In this document: positions 33,224 through 41,371 of the stretch, piece after piece
Numbering within the stretch: the stretch's first letter is position 1
How the letters are laid out: every line of letters begins with the position of its first letter
From: Collinsella sp.
GTDB taxonomy: Bacteria; Actinomycetota; Coriobacteriia; Coriobacteriales; Coriobacteriaceae
Assembly (NCBI GenBank): GCA_031294825.1
Contig: JAUMPM010000018.1
Coordinates: 144,584 to 208,583, forward strand
Length of the DNA: 64,000 bases
Direction of reading: 5' to 3'
The notes under the pieces: generated by a model
Databases searched by the model: none
What the model was told of the DNA's origin: nothing
Seen by the model: only the letters and a program-made list of their open reading frames with translations
Program-made: the position numbers and the translations under genes

Positions 33224-34825
33224 TTAGCCCAGACGCGGGAACAGCGGCTCGCCCTTCTCGACGGGCTGACCACCGGCAAGCAGGCCCCAAGCGCAAATGC
33301 CCTTGAGGTCGTCGCTCGCGGCCTCGTCCTCGCAGGACAGGCGGCGCAGGGCCTCGGCAGAAGTCTGGGGCATGAGCGGCATCAGCAGGTGAGCGGCAAT
33401 GCGGATGGCCTCGAGCAGGTTGTAGATCACAAATGCCAGCTCGTCAGCCTTGGCCTCGTCCTTGGCAAGCGCCCAAGGCTCGGAGTCCTCGATGTAGTGG
33501 TTGGCAGCGTGGATGAGCTCCATGACCTCGTCCTTAGCTCCACCGTAATCGAGCACGTCCATCTTGGCCATGTAGCGCTCGACCAGGCCATCGGCAATCT
33601 TTGCCAGCGGGTTGTCGAACGCATCGAACGATGCGGGCTTGGCGGGCGCGCAACCGTCAAAGTACTTGCCGCTCATGTTGAGCGAACGCGAGATAAGGTT
33701 GCCCCAGCTGTTGGCCAGGTCGGCGTTGTAGACCTGCTCCATGCGCTCGAAGCTGATGGCGCCGTCGGTGCCGGGCACCACGTCGGTCATAAAGTAATAG
33801 CGATAGCCCTCGACGCCCAGCATGTCGATAACGTCCTGCGGAGCGATGGCGTTGCCGCGGCTCTTGGACATCTTCTCGGCCTTGCCGGTCTCGGCATTGC
33901 GCACGGTCAGGAAGCCGTGGGCAAAGACGTGCTCGGGCAGGGCCTCGCCGATGGCCATGAGCATGGCGGGCCAAATGACGCAGTGGAAGCGGATGATGTC
34001 CTTGCCCACGATGTGGAACTGCGCGGGCCAGCGATAGGCCAGCTCGGCACGCGCCTCGTCGGTGTCGACACCGTAGCCGACGGCCGTCATATAGTTGAGC
34101 AGCGCATCGAACCACACGTAGGTCACGTGGCCCTCGTCGAACGGGACCTGAATGCCCCAGTCAAAGCTCGTACGGCTCACGGAAAGGTCGTTAAGGCCGC
34201 CTTCGACAAAGCTACGTACCTCGTTCATGCGGAACGCAGGCTCGACAAAGTCGGGGTGCTCGTCGTAAAGCTTGAGCAGCTTGTCCTGGAAGGCGGAAAG
34301 CTTAAAGAAGTAGGACTCCTCCTGCACGCGCTCGAGCGGACGGTGGCAATCGGGGCACAGGTGCTGGCCGACACTGCCGTACTCCTCGTCGCCCTTCTGG
34401 ACCTGCGTATCGGTGAAGTAGGTCTCGTCAGGCACGCAGTACCAGCCGTCATAGCTGCCCTTATACAGGTAGTCGGACTCCTTCATGCGCTCCCACAGAT
34501 ACTGCACCGCATGATGCTGGCGCGGCTCGGTGGTACGAATGAAGTCGTCGTTGGAGATCTCGAGCTTGCTCCAAAGCTCCTTGAAGTGCGGAGCCTGGCT
34601 GTCGGTCCACTCCTGCGGCGTCATGTTGTGCTTGGCTGCAGCCTCGGCGACCTTCTCGCCGTGCTCGTCCATGCCAGTCAGGAACTTGACGTTATAGCCA
34701 GCGGAGCGACGATAGCGAGCCTGGACGTCGGCGATGATGGTGGAATAAGCCGTGCCCAGATGCGGATCGGCGTTGACGTAGTAGATGGGCGTCGTGATAA
34801 AGAACGAAGGCTTGCTTTGATCCAT
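33224..34825 (-). CDS. metG: Methionyl-tRNA synthetase
   Basis: 533-residue class I synthetase, the short form without the C-terminal tRNA-binding domain. HIGH-like PHLGTAYSTIIADVQARY near 20, FLTGMDEHGEKV, the connecting peptide with GWYCVPDETYF and HLCPDCHRPLERV, KMSKSRGN near 325, and the anticodon domain with YMAKMDVLDYGGAKDEVM. In the connective zinc region three cysteines are visible; the second one of the usual first CxxC pair reads Asp (CVPD). ATG 34825 with GGAGGA. Confidence 0.95.
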   Translation of the reverse strand: MDQSKPSFFITTPIYYVNADPHLGTAYSTIIADVQARYRRSAGYNVKFLTGMDEHGEKVAEAAAKHNMTPQEWTDSQAPHFKELWSKLEISNDDFIRTTEPRQHHAVQYLWERMKESDYLYKGSYDGWYCVPDETYFTDTQVQKGDEEYGSVGQHLCPDCHRPLERVQEESYFFKLSAFQDKLLKLYDEHPDFVEPAFRMNEVRSFVEGGLNDLSVSRTSFDWGIQVPFDEGHVTYVWFDALLNYMTAVGYGVDTDEARAELAYRWPAQFHIVGKDIIRFHCVIWPAMLMAIGEALPEHVFAHGFLTVRNAETGKAEKMSKSRGNAIAPQDVIDMLGVEGYRYYFMTDVVPGTDGAISFERMEQVYNADLANSWGNLISRSLNMSGKYFDGCAPAKPASFDAFDNPLAKIADGLVERYMAKMDVLDYGGAKDEVMELIHAANHYIEDSEPWALAKDEAKADELAFVIYNLLEAIRIAAHLLMPLMPQTSAEALRRLSCEDEAASDDLKGICAWGLLAGGQPVEKGEPLFPRLG

Positions 34826-34894
34826 GGGGTTTGTCCTCCAGAAAAACGTTGCATACAGGGGATGATTCTAGCGCAAGGGCTGGATATCCTCCAT

Positions 34895-35773
34895 CTATTG
34901 CATATCGAGCACCATGGCATAGACATCGCGCTTGCGGCGCGAGTACTTCTGTGACAGGCGCTTTGCCACCGCAGAGGCGGGCTCCCCCTCCTCGAGCGCG
35001 GCGCGGATATCCTCGCGCAGGGCCTCGTCGGGATCCGCTGCCGCGGCGCCAACCGGCACGATACCGGCCTCCTCATCCTCGCTCGGCGGCGCGATGACCA
35101 GCGCAATCTCGCCCTTTACCTCGCCGCGAGCACGCAGCTCCTCGGCAAGCTGAGCAGCGGGCCCGCGCAAGACCTCCTCGTGCAGCTTGGTGAGTTCGCG
35201 GCAGACGGCAACCTCACGCTGGGGAAAGACCTCCGCCACGGCCTCGAGCGTCGCCACGATGCGATGTGGAGACTCGTAGAAGATGAGTGCGCCGGGCACC
35301 ACGGCAAGGCGCTGTAAACGGCGCACGCGGTCGCCGTGCTTTCGGCCCAAAAAGCCCTCGAAGAAAAAATGCTCGCAGGGAATGCCGGACGAAACGAGCG
35401 CCGTGACGCAAGCAGAGGGCCCGGGAATAACTTCAACGGGCACATCGGCCTCACGCGCCGCCTCGACCAGCGCCTGTCCGGGATCGGACACACTCGGCAT
35501 GCCGGCGTCCGAGGCAAAAGCGAGGGTCTCCCCCGCCAGCAGACGGTCGACCAGGCCGACGGCGCGGCTGGCGATCACATTCTCGTCGCAACGGACAAGC
35601 GGCTTGGAAATGCCCAGGTGCATCAGCAGCTTTGACGTCACACGCGTGTCTTCGCAGCAGATGGCATCGGCGGCGGCAAACGCCTCGCCAACGCGCGGGG
35701 ACAGGTCGCCCAGGTTGCCGATGGGCGTGCCGACCACATAGAGTTTGCCCGTATGGGTGCTGTTTTGCGTCAT
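34895..35773 (-). CDS. rsmI: 16S rRNA (cytidine1402-2'-O)-methyltransferase RsmI
   Basis: 292-residue tetrapyrrole-methylase-fold enzyme acting on C1402 in the decoding centre. Typical text: LYVVGTPIGNLGDLSPRV, CEDTRVTSKLLMHLGI, AFASDAGMPSVSDPG, PVEVIPGPSACVTALVSSG, FFFEGFLGRKHGDR and YESPHRIVATLEAVAE. A C-terminal tail with KRLSQKYSRRKRDVYAMVLDM is the usual end of the longer forms. It starts within the same transcript as the GH5-like gene, whose stop lies seven bases upstream, and 70 bp before metG. Confidence 0.96.
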   Translation of the reverse strand: MTQNSTHTGKLYVVGTPIGNLGDLSPRVGEAFAAADAICCEDTRVTSKLLMHLGISKPLVRCDENVIASRAVGLVDRLLAGETLAFASDAGMPSVSDPGQALVEAAREADVPVEVIPGPSACVTALVSSGIPCEHFFFEGFLGRKHGDRVRRLQRLAVVPGALIFYESPHRIVATLEAVAEVFPQREVAVCRELTKLHEEVLRGPAAQLAEELRARGEVKGEIALVIAPPSEDEEAGIVPVGAAAADPDEALREDIRAALEEGEPASAVAKRLSQKYSRRKRDVYAMVLDMQ

Positions 35774-35779
35774 ATCAAC

Positions 35780-36841
35780 CTATTCAATCATGCCGCGCTC
35801 GAGCGTACCGAGCGCCGCGCGGGCGTCCCATGCTGCAATGCGCTTCTCGGTCTTCCACGTTTGGAAGAACCAACCGGCAGCCGGCGCAAACGAAGCCAGC
35901 TGGTTGGCGATAAACACGCGCTCGTAGGCATTGCGGCCCTCGGGCGTAACCGACGAGTTGGCAAAGATCGCCGCGCCCGACCATTCGCCCACCAGCACGG
36001 GGAACCCAGTCGAAATCGCTTCTTTAAGCTCGCGCTTGTTACGGGAAATCGCCGTCGTCAGCCCGCGGGGGCTCGTGATATCGAGCGCATACTCGTCGCG
36101 GTAATGGTACAGGTGAAGGTCCATGTAGACGTTCTTGTACTTGGCGCCGCGCATAAAATGCTTCCACTCGCTGGGATGCCCCGAAGACGAAAAGACGACG
36201 ATCTTATCCTCGGGCATATACGAACGGACGAGCTCGTAGGCATCGCGATAGAAATTGCGCAGGTAGTGCGCCGGAATGCCATCCGTCATGGCAAAGAGAC
36301 TCTTGCGGACACTCATCTGCGGCGTATCCAGCAGCTCAATGCCCAGCAGGCTCTCGGCCTCGCCGTAACGCTCGGCCAAGCGCTCGAGCACGGCGAGTGC
36401 GACATGGCGGCCGTTAGTGGACGAATGCCACTCGGCAACAGCCTCCGGCGTGGCGGGCGAATCGTTGGAATCGCCCTGGCCACCGGGCACAGTCGCCAGG
36501 TCAAGCAGCACGCGAATGTTGTACTTGGCAGCCCACTCAATCGCGCGGTCGATGTAATCGACAACCGAGATGTAGGAGGCATCGGACTCCTGTGAGCCAA
36601 AGGCATACCAAGGCACCGGCAGGCGCACGGCGTTGAGGCCGATCTGCGCCATGCGACGGAAATCATCCTCGCTCACAAACGTCTCGTAATGACGGCGCGT
36701 GCGCTCGTTATAGGCGGCGGTGCCCATGGCCTCCTGCAGCTCGGCCGCATTGGATGCACCGGTCGCCGCGTATAGCGACGGGGTCACCCAAGGCTCGGGA
36801 ATAAACCAGCCAGAGAGATTAACGCCGAGTATCCTCTCCAT
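35780..36841 (-). CDS. GH5-like (exo-beta-1,3-glucanase-related) protein with altered acid/base site
   Basis: 353 residues, no signal peptide, so apparently cytoplasmic. The opening GVNLSGWFIPEPWVTPSLY, NAVRLPVPWYAF, VYMDLHLYHYRD and nucleophile-site VLVGEWSGAA follow the GH5 exo-1,3-beta-glucanase group. At the place where that group has I-E-L-x-N-E-P, this protein has GIELLDTPQ, so the expected acid/base Glu is Thr. The usual DLHGAPG is DLATVPGG. It may be a pseudo-enzyme or have a changed reaction. ATG 36841 has AAGGGGG upstream; longer in-frame starts have none. Co-transcribed with rsmI. Confidence 0.8.
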   Translation of the reverse strand: MERILGVNLSGWFIPEPWVTPSLYAATGASNAAELQEAMGTAAYNERTRRHYETFVSEDDFRRMAQIGLNAVRLPVPWYAFGSQESDASYISVVDYIDRAIEWAAKYNIRVLLDLATVPGGQGDSNDSPATPEAVAEWHSSTNGRHVALAVLERLAERYGEAESLLGIELLDTPQMSVRKSLFAMTDGIPAHYLRNFYRDAYELVRSYMPEDKIVVFSSSGHPSEWKHFMRGAKYKNVYMDLHLYHYRDEYALDITSPRGLTTAISRNKRELKEAISTGFPVLVGEWSGAAIFANSSVTPEGRNAYERVFIANQLASFAPAAGWFFQTWKTEKRIAAWDARAALGTLERGMIE

Positions 36842-37019
36842 CACTGCCCCCTTCGGATCGTGCAGGCCGAGCCTGCATCGTATTGCATAGGAAAAGTATC
36901 GTTTTGAGTATACCCGCGCGTGCGGACAGACGACCGAACGGTCTGTAAAGTGGCGCAAAAGCGGGAGGAATGTCTGAGCGGGCGGGCCCGAGATGTGCAC
37001 GCACGTCGGAAGTAAGCGC

Positions 37020-37262
37020 CGGAAAGCGCGTCCCGTTTTTCGCAAAAGACTGGGATGCATTTTCCGCTCGAGGCCTCAATCGGAAAATGCATCCCGTTCT
37101 GAGCGCGGGATCTGGGACGCAGTTTCCGCCAAAGACCGCAAAAGGAAAGCACATCCCATTCTGACGCCGGATTCCGGGTCGTGCTTTCCCAAGCGGCCTC
37201 AAAGCGGAAAACGCATCCCACTCTGAAGCCAAATTCCGGGACGCAGTTTCGCAGAGCCCTCG
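37020..37262. repeat. Four tandem 61-62 bp palindromic repeats
   Basis: Units start at 37020, 37081, 37143 and 37205. Each runs (C/A)GGAAA-NN-(G/A)C-ATCCC, TTCTGA, CCGGATTC, GGGACGCA, TTTCCG, CCTCAAA, so each is itself an imperfect inverted repeat (GGAAAxxGCATCCC against GGGAxGCAxTTTCC). Divergence between units is about 20-30 percent. The stretch 36842-37492 holds these repeats and the tRNA-Phe element, and no gene. Confidence 0.8.
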
Positions 37263-37293
37263 ATAAAAGAAAAGGACCCCTTTGCAGAGGTCC
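37263..37293 (-). terminator. Duplicated tRNA-Phe terminator (distal copy)
   Basis: GGACC / GGTCC hairpin (37274-37293) with TTTTCTTTTAT after it on the minus strand; twin of the one at 37449-37478. Confidence 0.7.
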
Positions 37294-37305
37294 TAGTCAA
37301 TTCAA

Positions 37306-37324
37306 GGTGGCGGGGAAGGGAATC
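37306..37324 (-). pseudogene. Truncated tRNA-Phe: acceptor 3' strand and half T-arm only
   Basis: The minus strand GATTCCCTTCCCCGCCACC equals the 3' end of tRNA-Phe at 37493-37565, and the 12 following bases and terminator also match. The 5' part is replaced by the element at 37325. Confidence 0.8.
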
Positions 37325-37450
37325 GCGTCCGCGCGCCGCGCGGACGGACCGCTGCGGCGCTTACGCGCCTTGCGAGCTGCGCTGGCAAACGCTTACGCGT
37401 TTACTCAGCTCCACGCCCTCACGGGGTTCGATTCCATGTGGGGGCTGTAT
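37325..37450 (-). mobile_element. tRNA-targeting palindromic element, tRNA-Phe copy
   Basis: No reading frame. On the plus strand: CGTCCGCGC-GC-CGCGCGGACG, GGCGC-TTAC-GCGCC, AGCTGCGCTGG, AAACGC-TTAC-GCGTTT, CTCAGCTCC and ACGCCCTCACGGGG, then TTCGATTCC. The right end is the T-arm of tRNA-Phe (TTCGATT, not TTCGAAT as in Ser and Arg) on the opposite strand, so the end follows the host tRNA. Confidence 0.6.
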
Positions 37451-37478
37451 AAAAGAAAAGGACCCCTTGCAGAGGTCC
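37449..37478 (-). terminator. tRNA-Phe terminator (proximal copy)
   Basis: GGACCCC / AGAGGTCC hairpin and TTTTCTTTTAT on the minus strand, 15 bases past the tRNA. Confidence 0.75.
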
Positions 37479-37492
37479 TAGTCAATTCAAGG

Positions 37493-37565
<73 letters not shown>

Positions 37566-37597
37566 ATTTGAGGTGTGCCTTGTTTCAAGGCTTGATT

Positions 37598-37625
37598 AGT
37601 ATAACCAAGGACGCGTTCCGGTCAA
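37598..37625 (-). promoter_or_regulatory. Promoter of tRNA-Phe
   Basis: TTGACC, 16 bases, TATACT on the minus strand; the -10 is 33 bases before the tRNA 5' end. Good match to a housekeeping promoter. Confidence 0.8.
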
Positions 37626-37722
37626 CCGAGAATTTTAAAAAAGTTTTTGAGCACAGCCTCGGTTCTATAAATCGGCACGTCAGAGGCATCAGCCGGCAGC
37701 AAGAAGTTTTTCGCTCAGTCCC

Positions 37723-38082
37723 TTAAGCCGGCACGCGTTGGAGAGCAGGGGTCGAAACAATGATTGAAGGGCGCTCTAGTACGGCCCAGGCGCCGGGGCA
37801 GGAGCACATACGCCAGGGACGTACGTTTTCGTAGCATACGAGGACATAGCCGCGCGCATCGATGAAGGCGATGTCGATGGGATAGGCCATAAAACACGTA
37901 TGGACCGAAGAGCAGCGTGGAAACGCCATGACGAGCGGCAGGCCGTTGGCGGCAACCGGACGCCGTCCCAGCATGCCGCGCAGGCGCACGACAAACGACT
38001 CCGCCACCGCAAACTCGGCCGGCGTCCAACCCAGCCTGTTGAGTGCCCGCGCGTAGGCGATGTAGGACGAGACCGCGGTCAC
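37723..38082 (-). CDS. DUF192 (UPF0127) protein at the end of the Tad operon
   Basis: 119 residues. The domain is recognisable from VRLRGMLGRRPVAANGLPLVMAFPRCSSVHTCFM, with AYPIDIAFIDARGYVL and the PWRMCSCPGAWAVLE end. Function of the family is not established; it is often found beside Tad or Flp pilus genes in actinobacteria. The GTG start at 38082 overlaps the stop of the tadE gene (ATGTGA) with GGGGGTGG upstream, so it is coupled to the pilus operon. Confidence 0.82.
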   Translation of the reverse strand: MTAVSSYIAYARALNRLGWTPAEFAVAESFVVRLRGMLGRRPVAANGLPLVMAFPRCSSVHTCFMAYPIDIAFIDARGYVLVCYENVRPWRMCSCPGAWAVLERPSIIVSTPALQRVPA

Positions 38083-38555
38083 ATGACCACCCCCGGACGC
38101 CATGGATCGACCGTCACCGCGCGCTCGTGCGACAACGTTGTCGGCGCCCCCAGCGAAACGCCAGCGATGCTGAGAGAAGTCGGCCACGGCTCATAGTGCA
38201 TGGTGCAGGTGTAGGTCCTAAACGTACCGGATAGGGAGAGCAGGCCACCATCCGATGCCTTCGCGCCTTGCTCGCTCGACACTTCGATCCGCAAGTCATA
38301 GCCTTCCATGGCATTCAGAATTTGAGTCTGAACCGTCGCCGAGGCATCGGCAGAGCTTTCGTCGCCCTCCCCCTCCGACGCCACGGCGTGCGCCAACACG
38401 ATGTCGGGTACCACGCGGTCGAAGCGCGCGACAGCGCTGGCAAAGATCATGACGTTGTACACGATGAGTGCCAGCACCAGCAAAACGGGCGTAACCACCG
38501 CCATCTCCACCGTCGCTTGGGCGCGCTCCTCGCGCAGACGCATGCGGATACTCAT
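38079..38555 (-). CDS. TadE-like pseudopilin, second copy
   Basis: 158 residues. Short charged start MSIRMRLREERAQ, then the TadE-type processing region ATVEMAVVTPVLLVLALIVYNVMIFA with Glu at +5 of the hydrophobic segment, and an external domain of about 115 residues. Two cysteines are not prominent. Its ATG shares a base with the TAA of the large TadG-like gene (TAATG). Confidence 0.8.
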   Translation of the reverse strand: MSIRMRLREERAQATVEMAVVTPVLLVLALIVYNVMIFASAVARFDRVVPDIVLAHAVASEGEGDESSADASATVQTQILNAMEGYDLRIEVSSEQGAKASDGGLLSLSGTFRTYTCTMHYEPWPTSLSIAGVSLGAPTTLSHERAVTVDPWRPGVVM

Positions 38556-40708
38556 TACGACCCACCGCCCAGAGCGCCAACCAGCGTGGCAACATCGACG
38601 GTGAGTGGGATGGAGCCGCCGCCGGGCAGAGGAATCTCCGCAAGCGTGAACACCGTACCGCTAATGGTGCGTTCGACTTGATATTCCAACGCCTCGCAAA
38701 GCGCCTTGGGATCGGTCACGCCCAACGGAATACTTCGCAGCTTGTCTTGCGCTTGAGAGAGACCAGCAATGTCAGACCCCGGGCTCTTAATGACGTTGGC
38801 GGAATCGGTCAGCACTGGCTTTCGCAGGCGCAAGTCGCACGGTTCCAGACCCAACGCCGCCATGGACGCCGAAACGGTATCGCCGAGCCACGATGCGATG
38901 GAACCCAACGCGCCGCTGCCCCCTCCTAGGCCTTTAATCATCTCGTCCATAAGTTCGTCGGCCGAACCTTGGATATCACCGTATCCTACGAGCAGCCGTC
39001 CCCAAACATCCATGACGCCGTCGAGCACGCCGGCAACGCCGCCCGAGCGTTCCTTCAATGTCGAGAAAAATCGCGAAAGCACGTTGTTTTGCGCCGTCGC
39101 CTCATCGGGTGCCAACACCGCGGCAGAGATAGCACCGCGATCGCCGAGCCTGACTGCCGTGCTAAACGAAGAGTTGAGCTCATCGGGGCTCGAGATGGCA
39201 CCCGAAACCGCAAGGGCAACTACGCCGTTGCGACCGGGCGGAGCGATACGCGGACGCTCGCCCGAAAGCGCTTTGATGGCCTGGTCAAACGCATTGCTCG
39301 CACGGTCGGTCTCGTCTTCGGTCTGACGTTCGAGCTCGAGCTCTTTGTTGCGGCATTCGACGTAGTCTTCCAGGGCGTCTTTAAACTTGTCAAAGTGATA
39401 CTCGAAGCCGTTTTCGATAGAGGTTGAAGGCGCCGCAACAGCACCAAGCGACGAAACGCCAAAATGGCATTTGCTGCATTTATCCTGTCCATCGTAATCG
39501 GCAACCGAAGCAAATCCGCTCGGCGTCCCTTTCTTATAGTTAGGGCAGGTCGTCCCGTAATGCAGATACGCCTTGTCATCGTTCACGCTCGTCGGCCACA
39601 CCGCATCGGTATAGAGCTCCGTCGCCCGAACCTCATCAGAGTTGCGCGGCAACAGTGGAATATAGGAGGAAACCCTGTCTCCGTTCTCGGTTATATATGC
39701 CCGATCGACCTCCGCACTCGCATAGGTATAAAACGCCTTACGCGCCGCAGACTCTGCCCTCATCTCGACACTCGAGCCGTGGGGCTTCTCATTTGTCAGA
39801 CGCCAATGGTAGTAGTCCTTCGCGCGATCAAGGGCAACTTGAGGCTCCCACGTAACGCTCGAAGCGTAATGCGGATTTTGAACACCGGAGAGATCCGTTA
39901 GGCTTTTCGCGCGCTCCCACATACACGAACAGCTGCCGACCGAACCTTTATCCGATCCACCGCAATCCGCTAGCCAGGCACGCTCCTTTGCCTTCGCCGT
40001 CTCCTCCGATGCTTTTTGTAGCTCCTCGGCCGCGCGCTCCAGATCTTCCGACGCATCTTTAATGGCATCGGTCGAGATCTCGGAACCCTCGAGCGCAACA
40101 AAATCAGACTCGGATGTCCTGGGCACGGCAAGCGCCGTACCGGTATAGGTCACACTATCGGTATCCTGCGCCGACACCGCCTGCGTGGCACGCGCGGCGA
40201 TCAGATACGGCAGAGCCGTCTCGATTTTCTGTAAGCCTTCCGATGCGCTTTTGGCAAACTTGTTGCGCGTTTTAATGATCTCAATCCCGGTGTCGACCAT
40301 ATTGCCGGCAACTGGTTCGGCACCCGGGATGAGGATGGCGACCAGGCCCGTCCCGATTGTGGCAAACCCCGCCAGCCCCAGACTCAAGATGCTCGCATCA
40401 ACCACCGTGGCAGCCGTGTGATAGGACGACACTACGTTGGCACCCGCCAGCGCGCCGCTATCGGCCGCCACCTGGGTATCCCCGGCACGCGACATGCTCC
40501 ATATCGCCGCGGTCGACGAAAACAACAACGTGAGCACCACTAGGATGACCACGGCAGAAGAAAGCGTGGTGTAGGCACCGTCTTCGATAAACAGGTCGAT
40601 ACCGGCGCGGCCCATAAAGCCGCCTCGCTTGCGATGGCAGCTCGGACGGCGCGTCAAAACGCATCTAGACCAGAAACGCTTAATCCCATGTAGCAATCCA
40701 CGAATCAT
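38555..40708 (-). CDS. tadG: TadG-like Tad pilus protein with cysteine-rich insert
   Basis: 717 residues. A positive N-terminus leads to one helix near 47-70 (AVVILVVLTLLFSSTAAIWSM), then AGDTQVAADSGALAGANVV, the usual text after the helix in TadG/Flp-assembly proteins. A second hydrophobic stretch (LSLGLAGFATIGTGLVAILIPG) follows. The large external part has coiled segments (EDLERAAEELQKASEETAKAK) and two cysteine clusters: DCGGSDKGSVGSCSCMW, and CPNYKKG with DKCSKCHFG. ATG 40708 has a strong GGAGGGAG and overlaps the upstream tadE by 29 bases. Possible tip or anchor of the pilus; inference. Confidence 0.75.
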   Translation of the reverse strand: MIRGLLHGIKRFWSRCVLTRRPSCHRKRGGFMGRAGIDLFIEDGAYTTLSSAVVILVVLTLLFSSTAAIWSMSRAGDTQVAADSGALAGANVVSSYHTAATVVDASILSLGLAGFATIGTGLVAILIPGAEPVAGNMVDTGIEIIKTRNKFAKSASEGLQKIETALPYLIAARATQAVSAQDTDSVTYTGTALAVPRTSESDFVALEGSEISTDAIKDASEDLERAAEELQKASEETAKAKERAWLADCGGSDKGSVGSCSCMWERAKSLTDLSGVQNPHYASSVTWEPQVALDRAKDYYHWRLTNEKPHGSSVEMRAESAARKAFYTYASAEVDRAYITENGDRVSSYIPLLPRNSDEVRATELYTDAVWPTSVNDDKAYLHYGTTCPNYKKGTPSGFASVADYDGQDKCSKCHFGVSSLGAVAAPSTSIENGFEYHFDKFKDALEDYVECRNKELELERQTEDETDRASNAFDQAIKALSGERPRIAPPGRNGVVALAVSGAISSPDELNSSFSTAVRLGDRGAISAAVLAPDEATAQNNVLSRFFSTLKERSGGVAGVLDGVMDVWGRLLVGYGDIQGSADELMDEMIKGLGGGSGALGSIASWLGDTVSASMAALGLEPCDLRLRKPVLTDSANVIKSPGSDIAGLSQAQDKLRSIPLGVTDPKALCEALEYQVERTISGTVFTLAEIPLPGGGSIPLTVDVATLVGALGGGS

Positions 40709-41165
40709 AATCTCCCTCCAGCCATTCGGGACGTGATTGATACGAGACATCGACCTTGAGCTCAACGTAGCCGCCCTCGGCGGTACCACCCATAGCCTGC
40801 GCAAACGCACCGATCACAGGCAACGGCCTGACCTCGCCGGAAACGGACACGGACGAGACGCCACCCGCACCGGCCCGACCAAGCTCGATATTCCACGACA
40901 ACGGCCCGCCGGCATGAAAGATCGAAACGTTGGGCACCGCGGCAAGCCGGCGGCGGGTGAACTCCTTAAGATCGTCGTCCTCCGCCGTCGTCGTGGTCAT
41001 GAGCCGCGCGGTCTCGGCGGCGGCAGACTCCATGACCGCGCGCGTATAGAGCAGGCACACCGGTTGCAGTGCGAGAAGGATGAGCGTCAGAAACGTCGGC
41101 AGCAAAAAAGCGGCCTCGACCGTAGACTGCGCCCGGTCCTCGCGCGCGATATCAATACAACGCAA
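40680..41165 (-). CDS. tadE: TadE-like pseudopilin, first copy
   Basis: About 161 residues. CIDIAREDRAQSTVEAAFLL and PTFLTLILLALQPVCLLYT give the TadE N-terminal helix, followed by AVMESAAAETARLMTTT and an external domain ending YVELKVDVSYQSRPEW. Start uncertain: TTG 41165 places the helix close to the N-terminus, as usual in the family; ATG 41216 would add 17 residues and overlap the upstream gene by 65 bases. The stop overlaps the TadG-like gene. Confidence 0.75.
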   Translation of the reverse strand: MRCIDIAREDRAQSTVEAAFLLPTFLTLILLALQPVCLLYTRAVMESAAAETARLMTTTTAEDDDLKEFTRRRLAAVPNVSIFHAGGPLSWNIELGRAGAGGVSSVSVSGEVRPLPVIGAFAQAMGGTAEGGYVELKVDVSYQSRPEWLEGDYDSWIATWD

Positions 41166-41370
41166 TGTCCTTAGCGCCCGCAGCGGCGTCGATAACCGAC
41201 GTCGAGGCAACGCCATGGGATGCCGCCCGCTCAACCAGCGCCGCCAAGCGCCCATCGGTGCCAGCACGCCAAAGCCCCGCGATCGCCAGCACGATCGATA
41301 ACAGCGCCACCGTGACGATGGCGTATTCCACAGTCGCTTGGGCAACCTCTTCACGCAGAACGCCATGCAT
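41152..41370 (-). CDS. Small Flp/TadE-like pilin protein
   Basis: 72 residues: MHGVLREEVAQATVEYAIVT, VALLSIVLAIAGLW, then a short Ala-rich tail. The AQA-TVEYA segment with Glu at +4/+5 resembles the Flp prepilin site, with Ala instead of Gly before the cut, so it may be a minor pilin or a pilin that is not processed. AAAGGAGGG lies eight bases before ATG. Confidence 0.8.
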   Translation of the reverse strand: MHGVLREEVAQATVEYAIVTVALLSIVLAIAGLWRAGTDGRLAALVERAASHGVASTSVIDAAAGAKDIALY

Positions 41371-41371
41371 T

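Noticed and set aside
37020..37262. Tandem repeats as a CRISPR array
   Set aside because: Units are 61-62 bp and contiguous, each palindromic, with no unique spacers of constant length and no cas genes.
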